Source: Hyphomonadaceae bacterium (GTDB taxonomy: Bacteria; Pseudomonadota; Alphaproteobacteria; Caulobacterales; Aquidulcibacteraceae). Taken from it: a stretch of 64,000 nt of DNA. This document shows, piece after piece, positions 8,471 to 16,850 of the stretch. The DNA is taken from positions 243,632-307,631 of the forward strand of contig JAEUMP010000006.1 in the NCBI GenBank assembly GCA_016791445.1, in the 5' to 3' direction. The first letter of the stretch is position 1, and the number at the start of each line of letters is the position of its first letter. The translations under genes were made by a program, and so were the position numbers. Below the pieces are notes generated by a model, which saw only the letters and a program-made list of their open reading frames with translations, did not search any database and was not told the DNA's origin.

Positions 8471-8485
8471 GAACATAACAAGAAC
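8471..8485. promoter_or_regulatory. LexA (SOS) box upstream of umuDC
   Basis: GAAC-ATAACAA-GAAC is an exact alphaproteobacterial LexA box (GAAC-N7-GAAC, the complement of GTTC-N7-GTTC). It lies 7 bases before the chosen umuD start, so umuD, umuC and probably the SRAP gene would be induced by DNA damage. Confidence 0.85.
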
Positions 8486-8589
8486 ATGAGCGACGCCGGA
8501 AGGCCCTAAGTCACTGTCGTTTGTGGGAAAAGCGAGGGGCGCTGGTAAAGGGACTGATTTGCATGGACTTTAGGCATCAATTTCCGTAG

Positions 8590-8599
8590 ACTACGTAGT
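8590..8599. promoter_or_regulatory. Palindrome at the start of the phd-mntA gene, candidate operator
   Basis: ACTACGTAGT is a perfect 10-bp palindrome directly abutting the ATG of the antitoxin gene. Phd-family antitoxins bind palindromes over their own promoters, so this is a candidate autoregulatory site. No footprint-level evidence is available. Confidence 0.45.
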
Positions 8600-9133
8600 A
8601 TGCGTAACCAGAGTCCAAGATTGCCGCCGCAGGTCGTGACGGCCTTCGAGATGCAGCGGAAACCAGCCGCTTTTCAGCGCCGTGCGCTGCAGGAGCCTGT
8701 GACGGTCACTTCGAACGGGGAGCCGACTCTCATCGTCATGTCGGTCGCTGAGTATCAGCGCCTTCGCGATCAGGCGGCGAGCGGCACTTTCCCCGCTGAC
8801 CAGATCGAGCAACCGGCTTACCCTCGCGTCATGCGCCGCACTGAAGCCGTAACCCGCCTGAAAGACCATCGCGATGAACTCGCGAGGCTCGGCATCACGC
8901 ATGTCGCGCTGTTCGGCTCGGTAGCCCGCGATCAAGCCGATGAACTGAGCGACGTCGATATCGTCGTCGATACTGCCGACGGTCGCGCGCCGGGTCTGTT
9001 CGCCTTATCGCGCATCAACGATCAGCTGGAGCGCATTCTTGGCCGTCCCGTCGATGTGATCTCGCGGCGAGGACTCGACCATACGAAACAACTCAAGAAG
9101 CGCGTTGCGCCGGACATGATCGATGTCTTCTAA
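8600..9133 (+). CDS. mntA: Fusion antitoxin: Phd/YefM domain plus MntA nucleotidyltransferase
   Basis: In this 177-residue protein residues 20-58 match the Phd/YefM antitoxin fold (FQRRALQEPVTVTSNGEP, then VMSVAEYQRL). Residues 85-177 form a minimal nucleotidyltransferase with FGS at 105-107 followed after exactly ten residues by DVD at 118-120, the GSX10DXD motif of MntA. MntA neutralises HepT by AMPylating the Tyr of its RX4HXY motif. The toxin gene overlaps the 3' end by 11 bases. The fused Phd part probably supplies DNA binding and autoregulation, which stand-alone MntA lacks. Confidence 0.88.
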   Translation: MRNQSPRLPPQVVTAFEMQRKPAAFQRRALQEPVTVTSNGEPTLIVMSVAEYQRLRDQAASGTFPADQIEQPAYPRVMRRTEAVTRLKDHRDELARLGITHVALFGSVARDQADELSDVDIVVDTADGRAPGLFALSRINDQLERILGRPVDVISRRGLDHTKQLKKRVAPDMIDVF

Positions 9134-9509
9134 GCGCTCGAAGATCACGCCAGCGGAAATGGCGCACCATGCTAGAAGACGCATCGCGCTCATTCACGAC
9201 TGGACCAAGGACGATACCGAGGAGAGCTACCTCGCGAACGAAGAGCGGCAGGCCGCAATCGAGCGTAACTTCATCGCGATCGGCGAGGCGATCAAAGACC
9301 TCTCACGCGCGGTTGATCTCGTGAGCCTAGACCCGCAAGGGCCGTGGCGCGAACCGGCGCAGTTTCGGGATTTCCTGGCGCACCAGTACGAGGAGGGCGT
9401 CTCGCATCCGGATGTCTGGCGCACAATCCATGATGACCTGCCGGTGCTTGATGCCGCACTCGCGCGCATCGAGCCGCTGATCGGCGGGCCATGGCGGGAA
9501 GAAGGTTGA
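9123..9509 (+). CDS. hepT: HepT-like HEPN toxin
   Basis: This 128-residue all-helical HEPN-domain protein of the HepT/DUF86 family has the RNase motif RX4HXY at Arg82, His87 and Tyr89 (RDFLAHQY). HepT cleaves RNA or tRNA unless AMPylated by MntA, and Tyr89 is the predicted modification site. It overlaps the antitoxin gene by 11 bases. The pair could serve element maintenance or phage defence. Confidence 0.9.
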   Translation: MSSKRSKITPAEMAHHARRRIALIHDWTKDDTEESYLANEERQAAIERNFIAIGEAIKDLSRAVDLVSLDPQGPWREPAQFRDFLAHQYEEGVSHPDVWRTIHDDLPVLDAALARIEPLIGGPWREEG

Positions 9510-9568
9510 GAGATTCTATAGGTTAGCGGGCACTCCCGAGAAGAGAGTGCCATATCGCGGGGAACGTA

Positions 9569-10345
9569 ATGGCTGAAACCCAAATCGAATGGACCGATGC
9601 GACCTGGAATCCCGTCGCGGGTTGTTCAATCATGTCGGCCGGTTGCAAGAATTGCTACGCCATGAACATGGCGCGCCGCTTGGAGGCGATGGACGTAGAC
9701 AAGTACCGTGGCCTGACAAAGCTCACGAAGGGGCGCGCCGTCTGGACAGGCAAGGTGCGAGAGGATGTCGAAGCGCTCTCCATCCCTCTACGTTGGAAGA
9801 AGCCACGCAAGATCTTCGTCAATTCGATGAGCGATCTGTTTCACGACGATGTCAGCGACGCATTCATCGCCTCTGTGTGGGATGTCATGCGGCAGACGCC
9901 GCAGCATAATTATCAAATTCTGACGAAACGGCCGGAGCGAATGGTTTCGGTTCTCAAGAAGCGCATTCGCGATGTTTTGCCGAATGTCTGGATCGGCACC
10001 AGCGTTGAGAATGCGAAGGTTGCAGAACGTATCGCGCACCTCCAGGCTGCGCCGGCCGCTATTCGCTTCATCTCATTCGAGCCACTCATTGGAGCGGTCG
10101 GAGACGTGGACCTATCCGGCATTCATTGGGCGATAGTCGGAGGTGAGAGCGGTCATCACGCACGGCCGATAAGGGAGGAGTGGATCGACGAGATTTACAA
10201 TCTCTGCGACGACTACGATGTGGCTTTCTTCTTCAAGCAGTGGGGCACCTGGGGTGCCGACAATAAGAAGCGCTCAAAAAAGGCCAACGGGCGGCATTAC
10301 CGAGGACGCGTTTGGAACGAAATGCCGGCTGGTGTCAGTGCCTAG
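9569..10345 (+). CDS. Three-Cys-motif phage Gp37/Gp68 family protein (DUF5131)
   Basis: This 258-residue protein begins AETQIEWTDATWNPVAGC and has the hallmark clustered cysteines GCSIMSAGCKNCYAM, a radical-SAM-like three-Cys arrangement. The fold resembles a radical SAM barrel but the enzymatic activity is unknown. Family members are found in phages and mobile elements, often next to TcmP, and here the partner starts 21 bases downstream. A nucleic-acid-modifying or defence role is inferred from this association. Confidence 0.85.
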   Translation: MAETQIEWTDATWNPVAGCSIMSAGCKNCYAMNMARRLEAMDVDKYRGLTKLTKGRAVWTGKVREDVEALSIPLRWKKPRKIFVNSMSDLFHDDVSDAFIASVWDVMRQTPQHNYQILTKRPERMVSVLKKRIRDVLPNVWIGTSVENAKVAERIAHLQAAPAAIRFISFEPLIGAVGDVDLSGIHWAIVGGESGHHARPIREEWIDEIYNLCDDYDVAFFFKQWGTWGADNKKRSKKANGRHYRGRVWNEMPAGVSA

Positions 10346-10366
10346 GTCTGGAAAGCGCGGCGCGAC

Positions 10367-11620
10367 ATGGTAGCTAAACCGTACGACTGGGAGAAGGGTG
10401 CCGTTCTCGACGAGCATTCGCGCCGCAAGCACAAGATTTTGCGGGAGTACTTCCGGCAATACATCGCGACGCGCTGCCAGTTGCCGCAGCAGACCAAATT
10501 CCGCCTTGTCGTCGTAGACGGCTTCGCAGGCGCAGGCCGCTATGCGTGCGGCAGTCCTGGTTCGCCCATCATCATTATCGAAGAACTGCAAACGACACTT
10601 GCTGCATTGAATATCCGTCGGGCAGCCGAGGGCTTGGCGAAGCTGGAGATACAGTGTCTCCTTCTTTTGAACGATGCAGATAGGGGCGCATTGGAGACGC
10701 TGAGATCGAATTGCGCGCCACTATTGGCGGCGATTAAAGATCAAGCAGCCGGCCTGCATTTGGAAGTCCGGTTCTTCAACGACGAGTTCGAGAAGTCCTA
10801 TCCGGAGATCAAATCGCTGATTGCGCAGGGACGATTCAGAAACGTCCTGTTCAATCTCGACCAGTGCGGCCACTCACAGATCACGCGCGACACCGTGCGG
10901 GACATCATGCAGCTGACGGGATCAGCGGAGATATTCTACACCTTTGCGATCCAAGCCCTGATCACCTTCTTGCATCGTCGTGATCCGAAGCAGCTGGCGG
11001 CGCGGGTTCAGCACCTTGGCATTTCGGCGGACGAGCTATCTTCCTTCGACCGGCTCATGAATAACAGCACATGGCTTGGCGAAGCCGAGCGAATGGTCTT
11101 CGAGACGTTTCGCACGTGCGCGCCATATGTGAGCCCGTTCTCGATTCACAATCCGGATGGCTGGCGCTACTGGCTCATCCATCTTGCGAACAACTACCGT
11201 GCCCGGCAGGTCTACAACAATGTCCTGCACGACAACGCCACCAGCCAAGCTCACTTCGGACGTTCCGGCCTGAACATGCTCTCATACGACCCGTCGCAGG
11301 ACGGTGCGCTCTATCTCTTCGACATGAGCGGCCGAGACGCCGCGAAGGCCCAGCTAATTGAAGACATACCGCGCATGCTGTCGGAGTCGGGAGACGCCCT
11401 GAATGTGGGCGAGTTCTACGAGAGCATCTACAATGCGACTCCGGCACATACGGACGACGTGCATACTGCCATCATCCAGTGTGAGGACCTGGAAGTGCTG
11501 ACGACGGCGGGTGGCATGCGGCGGCGGCCCAATACCATCGAAATTGGTGATACAATAAGGTTGAAGGCGCAGCGGTCATTTTTTCCGATGTTTACGCCAC
11601 CGGAGAAGAAGGACGAGTAG
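10367..11620 (+). CDS. tcmP: Three-Cys-motif partner protein TcmP
   Basis: This 417-residue protein has the TcmP signature near the N-terminus: HSRRKHKILREYF, then VVDGFAGAGRY, a Rossmann-like first strand and glycine loop resembling SAM-binding methyltransferases. Family members pair with the three-Cys-motif protein encoded immediately upstream, and the two genes are clearly one operon. The biochemical function is undefined. Presence beside a toxin-antitoxin pair and a GmrSD-like gene makes this stretch a small defence cluster. Confidence 0.85.
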   Translation: MVAKPYDWEKGAVLDEHSRRKHKILREYFRQYIATRCQLPQQTKFRLVVVDGFAGAGRYACGSPGSPIIIIEELQTTLAALNIRRAAEGLAKLEIQCLLLLNDADRGALETLRSNCAPLLAAIKDQAAGLHLEVRFFNDEFEKSYPEIKSLIAQGRFRNVLFNLDQCGHSQITRDTVRDIMQLTGSAEIFYTFAIQALITFLHRRDPKQLAARVQHLGISADELSSFDRLMNNSTWLGEAERMVFETFRTCAPYVSPFSIHNPDGWRYWLIHLANNYRARQVYNNVLHDNATSQAHFGRSGLNMLSYDPSQDGALYLFDMSGRDAAKAQLIEDIPRMLSESGDALNVGEFYESIYNATPAHTDDVHTAIIQCEDLEVLTTAGGMRRRPNTIEIGDTIRLKAQRSFFPMFTPPEKKDE

Positions 11621-11625
11621 CGCCG

Positions 11626-11802
11626 CTAGTTCGTATCGGGCTCCAGCAATACGATACGGTTGTCGAGCGGCAGCGCGTCCAGCACGATCGTGAGGCCGGC
11701 ACCAGCTTCATGCGGATAGGCGGCGCCGATACGCTTCCAGTGGGCCGCGCCGTTCTTCCGACGCTTCACGGTGTAGGCGATGAGTACGGGGTCGGTGGCC
11801 AT
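11626..11802 (-). CDS. Small hypothetical protein coupled to the DUF262 gene
   Basis: The product is 58 residues. The start overlaps the stop of the upstream DUF262 gene (TGATG), showing translational coupling. The segment IGAAYPHEAGAGLTIVLDAL is clearly related to IGAAWPHKDGGGFNLNLEAL in the 65-residue protein at 23993-24190, so the element carries two members of one small family with a beta-strand core and basic N-terminus (TVKRRKNG). Function is unknown. Its end lies 5 bases from the convergent tcmP stop. Confidence 0.7.
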   Translation of the reverse strand: MATDPVLIAYTVKRRKNGAAHWKRIGAAYPHEAGAGLTIVLDALPLDNRIVLLEPDTN

Positions 11803-13655
11803 CATACCCCTGGCCAGATTTTTACGGCGAGCGAGGTGAGATAATCGGCGCGCGCTCCGATCCGTCCCTCATCCCACGCTTCTTCCTTCAGGATGATCGC
11901 GTTCATATTCAGCAACGAGTCCTTGAGCCGCTCCCGCTTCGTCTCGAAGGCGTAGTTGCTTGCAACGGTATTCGCAGGCGGCGTGAGCAGACTGAGGTTG
12001 CCGAGCGTATGGACGAGGGCATCACGCGCCACGATCGCGGCACGCATGTCCTCGTCGATTCCGGTCGTACGATCGCGCGGCGCCGAACGCCCGTCACTGA
12101 GCGGCCAGTGTTCGGGCCATTCCTGTGGAAGCAGGTGCTCGATGGTCAGTCCGTCCTGTAGGCTGCCGTTGATATTGAACTTGTTACGGCTCGCGAACTC
12201 CAGCTCCTCAAGGATGAGGCGCAGCCTGTTCTGCGGAATCCACGAGTATTGCGGCAGCGTTCGGATAGCGGCTTTCAGATCCGCGTCACTTGGAAACCGG
12301 CTTGTGTCAGCATCCTTCTTGGAATCGAAATAGGCGCGGAAGTTCTCAATCGTGACGCCGCCACTGCGGAGTTGCGCGGCCAGATCAGTGAAGACCTTGT
12401 TGTAGTTCTTGGGCGTGAGGTGGCAGAGCGCGCGGCGAACCACATAGCTCGCGATCAGGTCGAACAGCGCCTCTTTGGTCTCGCTCTCAGCCTCTGAGCC
12501 ATCGATAACCAGCACAGCGGGGTAGGCGGTCGACATATCGAAGACGTTGAGGCGACGGCTTAGACGCGCGAGCGCACTGTCACCGGTAGGCTCGACTAGA
12601 ATGCTGTAGGTGGGGACATAGCGTTTCAGGACGCTCAGTTCGTCGGCTGCGCTCGTGAAACCGCGACCCGCCACGAAGCCCTTGTACTCCGAATAGAGTT
12701 CACCGAGCGAGATGGTCTTGCCCTGTTCGGCCGCCAGGGTATGCGCGAGATAGAAATCGATGCGAGGCTTCTTGATGCGGCCCTGCGTTTGCTCCGCCTT
12801 CCAGAATGGCGTCTCGAACACGGACCAGTGTCCTTCAAGCAGCGCTTCCTGATCTTCGTTCGCGCGGGCGGCTCGATGGAAGATGTCATTCCGAACGAGG
12901 TCCATCGCGGCCAAAGGCTTGCCGCCACTGTTGAGCGTCTGGAAGATGACCTGCGCGTCGTCATCCTTCGCTAGCGTTATGACGATGAGGCGGAAGTCCT
13001 CAAAGAGCACGGTCGAAAGCGCCAGCAGCCGCTTCTCGACTTCCGGCGACTCCTTATCCTTGCCTTCCTGGGTGATGAACTCTTCGGCCTTCTCCCAGAA
13101 GAACCAATAGGCCTGCAGGGGGAGCGGTGCCTCAGAACGTATCTTGCCGTTCTTGAAGAAATGGTCGGGGTACTTCTTCTGCAGATCGCGCCATGTGAGG
13201 TCGACGATGTCCCGGAAAAGGACGCGGTCATAGGGGCTCGGTTGCAGCTTGTAGCGCTCGACCTTCTTGTTCTCCATCGGCACCCCGTCGCCGTGCACGA
13301 TGAGGTCGGTGAGCTGGGCCGCAATGGCGTCGAACTTGTAATCGCGCGCGATATCGCGGAGCGCTGCGAAGCAGAGATGGAATGTCGTCAGCCGTTGCTG
13401 GCCGTCCACCACGTCAAAGTTTTGTATCTTACCAAAGACGGGGTCGCTCTCCGGGATAAGCAGTAGAGCGCCCATGTAGTGCGAGAACTGCACTTTGCCC
13501 GTCGTGAGCCGTTCGTTTGCCTTGTCTTCGATTTGATCGAAGAGCGCATCAAGCTGGTCTTTGACGGTCCACGAATAGGTTCGCTGGTATATCGGCACGA
13601 TGAATCGCTGCCGTTCACTCACGATTTTGCCAAGCGCTAGCGGTTTTGCGTCCAT
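11802..13655 (-). CDS. DUF262/DUF1524 protein, GmrSD-like type IV restriction enzyme
   Basis: From ATG 13655 the product is 617 residues. The N-terminal DUF262 domain, a ParB-like nucleotide hydrolase, has VPIYQRTYSW near residue 20 and DVVDGQQRLTT with DGQQR at 84-88. The C-terminal DUF1524 domain carries the HNH-type TIEHLLPQEWPEHW. This single-chain layout is that of GmrSD enzymes, which cut DNA with modified, often glucosylated, bases and so restrict phages. It stands divergent from repA. Confidence 0.85.
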   Translation of the reverse strand: MDAKPLALGKIVSERQRFIVPIYQRTYSWTVKDQLDALFDQIEDKANERLTTGKVQFSHYMGALLLIPESDPVFGKIQNFDVVDGQQRLTTFHLCFAALRDIARDYKFDAIAAQLTDLIVHGDGVPMENKKVERYKLQPSPYDRVLFRDIVDLTWRDLQKKYPDHFFKNGKIRSEAPLPLQAYWFFWEKAEEFITQEGKDKESPEVEKRLLALSTVLFEDFRLIVITLAKDDDAQVIFQTLNSGGKPLAAMDLVRNDIFHRAARANEDQEALLEGHWSVFETPFWKAEQTQGRIKKPRIDFYLAHTLAAEQGKTISLGELYSEYKGFVAGRGFTSAADELSVLKRYVPTYSILVEPTGDSALARLSRRLNVFDMSTAYPAVLVIDGSEAESETKEALFDLIASYVVRRALCHLTPKNYNKVFTDLAAQLRSGGVTIENFRAYFDSKKDADTSRFPSDADLKAAIRTLPQYSWIPQNRLRLILEELEFASRNKFNINGSLQDGLTIEHLLPQEWPEHWPLSDGRSAPRDRTTGIDEDMRAAIVARDALVHTLGNLSLLTPPANTVASNYAFETKRERLKDSLLNMNAIILKEEAWDEGRIGARADYLTSLAVKIWPGV

Positions 13656-13769
13656 GGTGCCCCTCTGAAGCACACTATAACGATGGCGGGCGCCGCTGTC
13701 AGGTCGTCTGACGGGCCGTGTGTTTCTTGATTGGAAAGTGGCGTTGTGGCGCGCGGCTTCGAATGAGGG

Positions 13770-14864
13770 TTGCCGCACGTTGGCGCTCTGGCATTCTCGG
13801 CTGTGGTTTCAAAGAGCAGCTTTTCAACGCCAGCGACGCGTCCTGACCCTCATCCGATCAAAGATTTCTTCATCGGCGAGCTGATCGACTACGCGCCGAA
13901 GGATCACCCTGACATGATGGAGCGTCCGTTCTTCGCCATCGCGAAGCGGAAACGCTTGCGCCCCATCGTGTACGAGAATGCCGATGGCTCGGTCTGGATC
14001 AAAGTCACCGGCCACCCAGAGCACGGCATGGCTACCATCTGGGACGCGGACATTCTGATCTATTGCATCTCGAAGGTCGTCGCGGCGCGCGATGCCGGCG
14101 ACAACGATTTCGGCGCAAGCATCTTCGTGACGCCCTACGAGTTGCTGAAGGGCATCGCGCGCGAGACCGGTGGCAAGAACTACAACGAATTGATGGCCGC
14201 TATTAAGCGCCTCAAGACCACGACTATCGAAACCAACATCCGGGGCGGCAAGAACCGCATCGCCATTTTCAACTGGCTCGCCGAGGTCGAGGGTGAAGGC
14301 CGTATGGTCGAGAACCCCGAGCAATTAAAGACGCTGGAGCTGCGTCTCTCGAACTGGCTCTTCAAGGGCATCATGTCAGGGAAGGGCGTGCTCACGCTCG
14401 ACCGCGAGTGGTTTCTGCTGAAGGGCGGCCTTGAGCGTGTAATCTATCGCATCGCGCGGAAGCATGCCGGCGAGCAGCCGCAAGGCTGGACGTGTCGCGT
14501 CGAACTTCTGCACCAGAAAACCGGTAGCGAAGAGCCTATCCGCAATTTTGCTGTCCGCCTTCGCCGTCTCGTGCAGCGGAATAACCTGCCGCGCTACGTC
14601 ATGAGCCTCACGAAGACAGCTGACGGCTCCGAGGCCGTGCATTTCATCGGGCGCGCATTCGTCAAAGCGGTGGAGGCACCTCCTTTGCCCGCGACACTCG
14701 GTGGCCAGCTGGCGCAAGCGCGCGATCTGGCCCGCACTGCATGGATCGACAGTGGGCGCAATCCGCGCGGCTTCGAGGCGACGTGGTCGCGCTGGCTTTC
14801 TGACGGGCGTGAGCCGGATGAATTCATCCGGGTGCACCAGCAGGCCGAAAGCATCACGCGCTAG
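13770..14864 (+). CDS. repA: Plasmid-type replication initiator protein RepA
   Basis: This 364-residue protein belongs to the replication initiator protein A family of alphaproteobacterial plasmids. The characteristic N-terminal motif is KDFFIGELIDYAPKD followed by MERPFFAIAKRKRL, and two winged-helix regions follow, as in Rep proteins that bind iterons. The start is uncertain (TTG 13770 or GTG 13803). An array of about nine 20-bp iterons begins 33 bases after the stop codon, the classic arrangement of an iteron plasmid, although the element is now integrated in dusA. Confidence 0.85.
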   Translation: MPHVGALAFSAVVSKSSFSTPATRPDPHPIKDFFIGELIDYAPKDHPDMMERPFFAIAKRKRLRPIVYENADGSVWIKVTGHPEHGMATIWDADILIYCISKVVAARDAGDNDFGASIFVTPYELLKGIARETGGKNYNELMAAIKRLKTTTIETNIRGGKNRIAIFNWLAEVEGEGRMVENPEQLKTLELRLSNWLFKGIMSGKGVLTLDREWFLLKGGLERVIYRIARKHAGEQPQGWTCRVELLHQKTGSEEPIRNFAVRLRRLVQRNNLPRYVMSLTKTADGSEAVHFIGRAFVKAVEAPPLPATLGGQLAQARDLARTAWIDSGRNPRGFEATWSRWLSDGREPDEFIRVHQQAESITR

Positions 14865-14896
14865 CGAACGTCGTTGTCTCGTCTAAGTGCAAGCCC

Positions 14897-15402
14897 TATC
14901 GGGTATCGGATGCAGAGCGCGCGCCAGCGATGCAGAAATATGCGAATGCAGAAACGGCTGTGCATCGTTGAAGCGGTAGCGAGCAATCACAGCCACTTAG
15001 GCGCGCCGACTATCGGTGTATCGAATGCAGTACGCCCGATTTAGGAATTTATGCGCCCATAAAAGCAGAAAGCCGATGGTCTCGCGCCGCGCTCATCGAG
15101 CATTCTCAGGGGCTTAGAGCGTGAAGCTATCGGTGTATCGAATGCAGCGCGGGCATGCAGGGCATGGTGCAGCGATACATCGGTGCAAGCAATGCGCCGT
15201 GATCCCGTCCGACTGCGTGGAACATCAATGGCTTGCGGCATCGATTGTCGGTGTATCGGATGCAGATTATCGGACTTCGGATGCAGTCGCGCGCAAGGGA
15301 GGTCGCGCGCTTTCATCGGTGTATCAGGTGCAGCCGGACTCGGTGGATAGAATGCAGGACAATCGGTGTATTGAATGCCTAGAGCCGGTGTATCGAATGC
15401 AG
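14897..15402 (+). repeat. Iteron array, candidate replication origin oriV
   Basis: At least nine copies of a 20-base unit with consensus TATCGGTGTATCGAATGCAG lie in one orientation at 14897, 15011, 15128, 15246, 15268, 15314, 15339, 15361 and 15383; the last bases TGCAG are most conserved. Shorter ATGCAG remnants occur at 14927 and 14941. Spacing is irregular (about 20-117 bases). The array directly follows repA and fits Rep-binding iterons. No gene is supported within it. Confidence 0.85.
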
Positions 15403-15455
15403 CGCCATACGCTAAGTGCTTGATGTGGCGCCGAGAATGGCGCTCCGCGCGCGGC

Positions 15456-15498
15456 TTAACGCCTTAACTTCTCTTATTAACATATTCTCTTTAACGGC
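15456..15498. other. A+T-rich stretch beside the iterons, candidate DNA unwinding element
   Basis: In a region otherwise above 60% GC this stretch is mostly A and T and carries TTAAC three times (TTAACGCC, TTAACTTC, TTAACGG) and ATTAACATATT. It lies just after the last iteron, the usual place for strand opening at an iteron origin. Confidence 0.5.
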
Positions 15499-15510
15499 AG
15501 CCGCTGCAGA

Positions 15511-15816
15511 TCAGAGCTGAAGAGCAAACATTGAAACGAGGGGGCTCATTGCCGCCCCCTCGAAGACCCCCGCTAGGATGCTTCCACAAGGATATTGGAA
15601 GTGGTCGTTTGTGATGCGCTCTTTCCGTAATGGAAGTGCGCGGTTTCTCATTCGGCAAACGCGGAAAGTGGCGACTGCTTCCCCGAGTGCTGCGACGCCC
15701 TTGACGTTAGGAGTCGGGCGCGGCCAGTTGTGCGGATGGATCGGAAGAAACGCATACGCCTTATCCTCGGTGCGCCGATAGTCCGCCATGACAGTCGCGA
15801 CATACCAGTGGAGCAC
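15511..15816 (-). CDS. Doubtful open frame downstream of the resolvase
   Basis: From the first usual start this would be 101 residues, but the frame is open from 15933, immediately after and in frame with the TAA of the resolvase gene. The protein-like composition (WKHVLHWYVATVMADYRR, then IHPHNWPRP) suggests a real but 5'-truncated gene or an extension cut off by the stop. A strong hairpin (15538-15561) falls inside its 3' part. I recognise no family. Confidence 0.25.
   Translation of the reverse strand: MLHWYVATVMADYRRTEDKAYAFLPIHPHNWPRPTPNVKGVAALGEAVATFRVCRMRNRALPLRKERITNDHFQYPCGSILAGVFEGAAMSPLVSMFALQL
15538..15561. terminator. GC-rich hairpin, probable terminator
   Basis: GAGGGGGC (15538-15545) and GCCCCCTC (15554-15561) form a perfect 8-bp stem with an 8-base loop. 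The same two arms recur at 25614-25634. It separates the origin region from the resolvase unit. Confidence 0.5.
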
Positions 15817-15933
15817 GTGTTTCCATCTGATCCTGGCGCGCCATGGCGGGAGCGTGGCGCGGGTGCCGAGCTGCTGCTCGGCAACTTCTCGCTCATTACG
15901 GCCAAGCTGGGCCGGGATGAACAGGAAGAGTGA

Positions 15934-16521
15934 TTACTCGGCGCGCTGGTCAACTGGACGCCTCGCACTGCGCACGGCACCAACGCGCGCATAGAGCGTC
16001 GACACGGACACATTCAGCTGTCGCGCCACTGCAGGTACAGACAGATCACTGTGCTTCAGCAGAGCTCTAGCGTGCGCGATGTCCGTCTCCGTCAGCTTGG
16101 TCGGCCTGCCGCCAATGCGCCCGCGCGCCCGCGCCGATTCAAGTCCGGCCATTGTACGCTCATGAATGATCGCGCGCTCGAATTCGGCAAGAGCGCCGAA
16201 AATGTGCAGCACAAGCCTTCCGCCCGCCGTGACCGTGTCGATGTTCTCGGTCAAGGAGAGGAAGCCGATGCCGCGACGGTCAAGGGTCGCTACGGTTTCC
16301 AACAGGTGGGAGAAGGATCGCGCCAGGCGATCAAGTTTCCAAACTACAAGCGCATCACCGTGTTTGGCCGCCCGCAGTGCCGCCTTGAGCTTCGGGCGGT
16401 CGTGCGCGGCCCCAGTAATCGTCTCAACAAATATGCGCTCGCAACCGGCAGCCGTAAGCGCATCGACTTGCAGGCCTGCGTTCTGGTCGTGCGTTGAAAC
16501 GCGCGCGTAACCGATGAGCAT
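15934..16521 (-). CDS. Serine recombinase, resolvase/invertase family
   Basis: This 195-residue small serine recombinase begins LIGYARVSTHDQNAGLQVDAL with the catalytic Ser in RVST. DRLARS and the E-helix (LHIFGALAEFERAIIHERT) follow, then a C-terminal helix-turn-helix (LSVPAVARQLNVSVSTLYA). The length is that of TnpR and plasmid multimer resolvases. With RepA, iterons and ParA nearby, the most likely role is resolving element dimers. A 13-bp inverted repeat upstream could be part of its res site. An in-frame ATG at 16557 is possible. Confidence 0.9.
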   Translation of the reverse strand: MLIGYARVSTHDQNAGLQVDALTAAGCERIFVETITGAAHDRPKLKAALRAAKHGDALVVWKLDRLARSFSHLLETVATLDRRGIGFLSLTENIDTVTAGGRLVLHIFGALAEFERAIIHERTMAGLESARARGRIGGRPTKLTETDIAHARALLKHSDLSVPAVARQLNVSVSTLYARVGAVRSARRPVDQRAE

Positions 16522-16537
16522 CCGCTTGGACTCCGGC

Positions 16538-16668
16538 AAACCTTGGTTTTCTGGCATATATATAGCGGTGAACTTCGTCACGCGACGCGCGCAAATTTTT
16601 CAATCGTTTGAGTCTGCTAAGCGGACTGGCCGACACCAGAAATCCACGATTCCGAAAAACCAAGGTTT
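16538..16668. repeat. 13-bp inverted repeat upstream of the resolvase gene, candidate res site
   Basis: AAACCTTGGTTTT (16538-16550) and AAAACCAAGGTTT (16656-16668) are exact reverse complements about 105 bases apart, bracketing the upstream region of the resolvase gene. Resolvase res sites span about 120 bases in this position and contain inverted subsites. Assignment is by position and symmetry only. Confidence 0.4.
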
Positions 16669-16850
16669 TCTGTAGTATTGATTTGAAGAGTCAGCGCTCG
16701 GTATCAGTCTTCAGGGAAGCATAGGCACAGGCGGGGAATGTCTGTGCGACGCTGGGAAAGGCGCAGTTACTGCAATTTGTTTTGCGGTTAGCGCTGCCGG
16801 TTCGTCGCTCACGCCACTTTGCGTCCCGGTTCATGGCGGGAGCGAAGAAC

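Noticed and set aside
14897..15402. Iteron region read as a CRISPR array
   Set aside because: Intervals between repeats are irregular (0-100 bases), repeats vary, and there are no cas genes.
15121..15423. Plus-strand open frame of 100 codons
   Set aside because: It runs through the iteron array; its apparent repeats are the iterons, not protein repeats.
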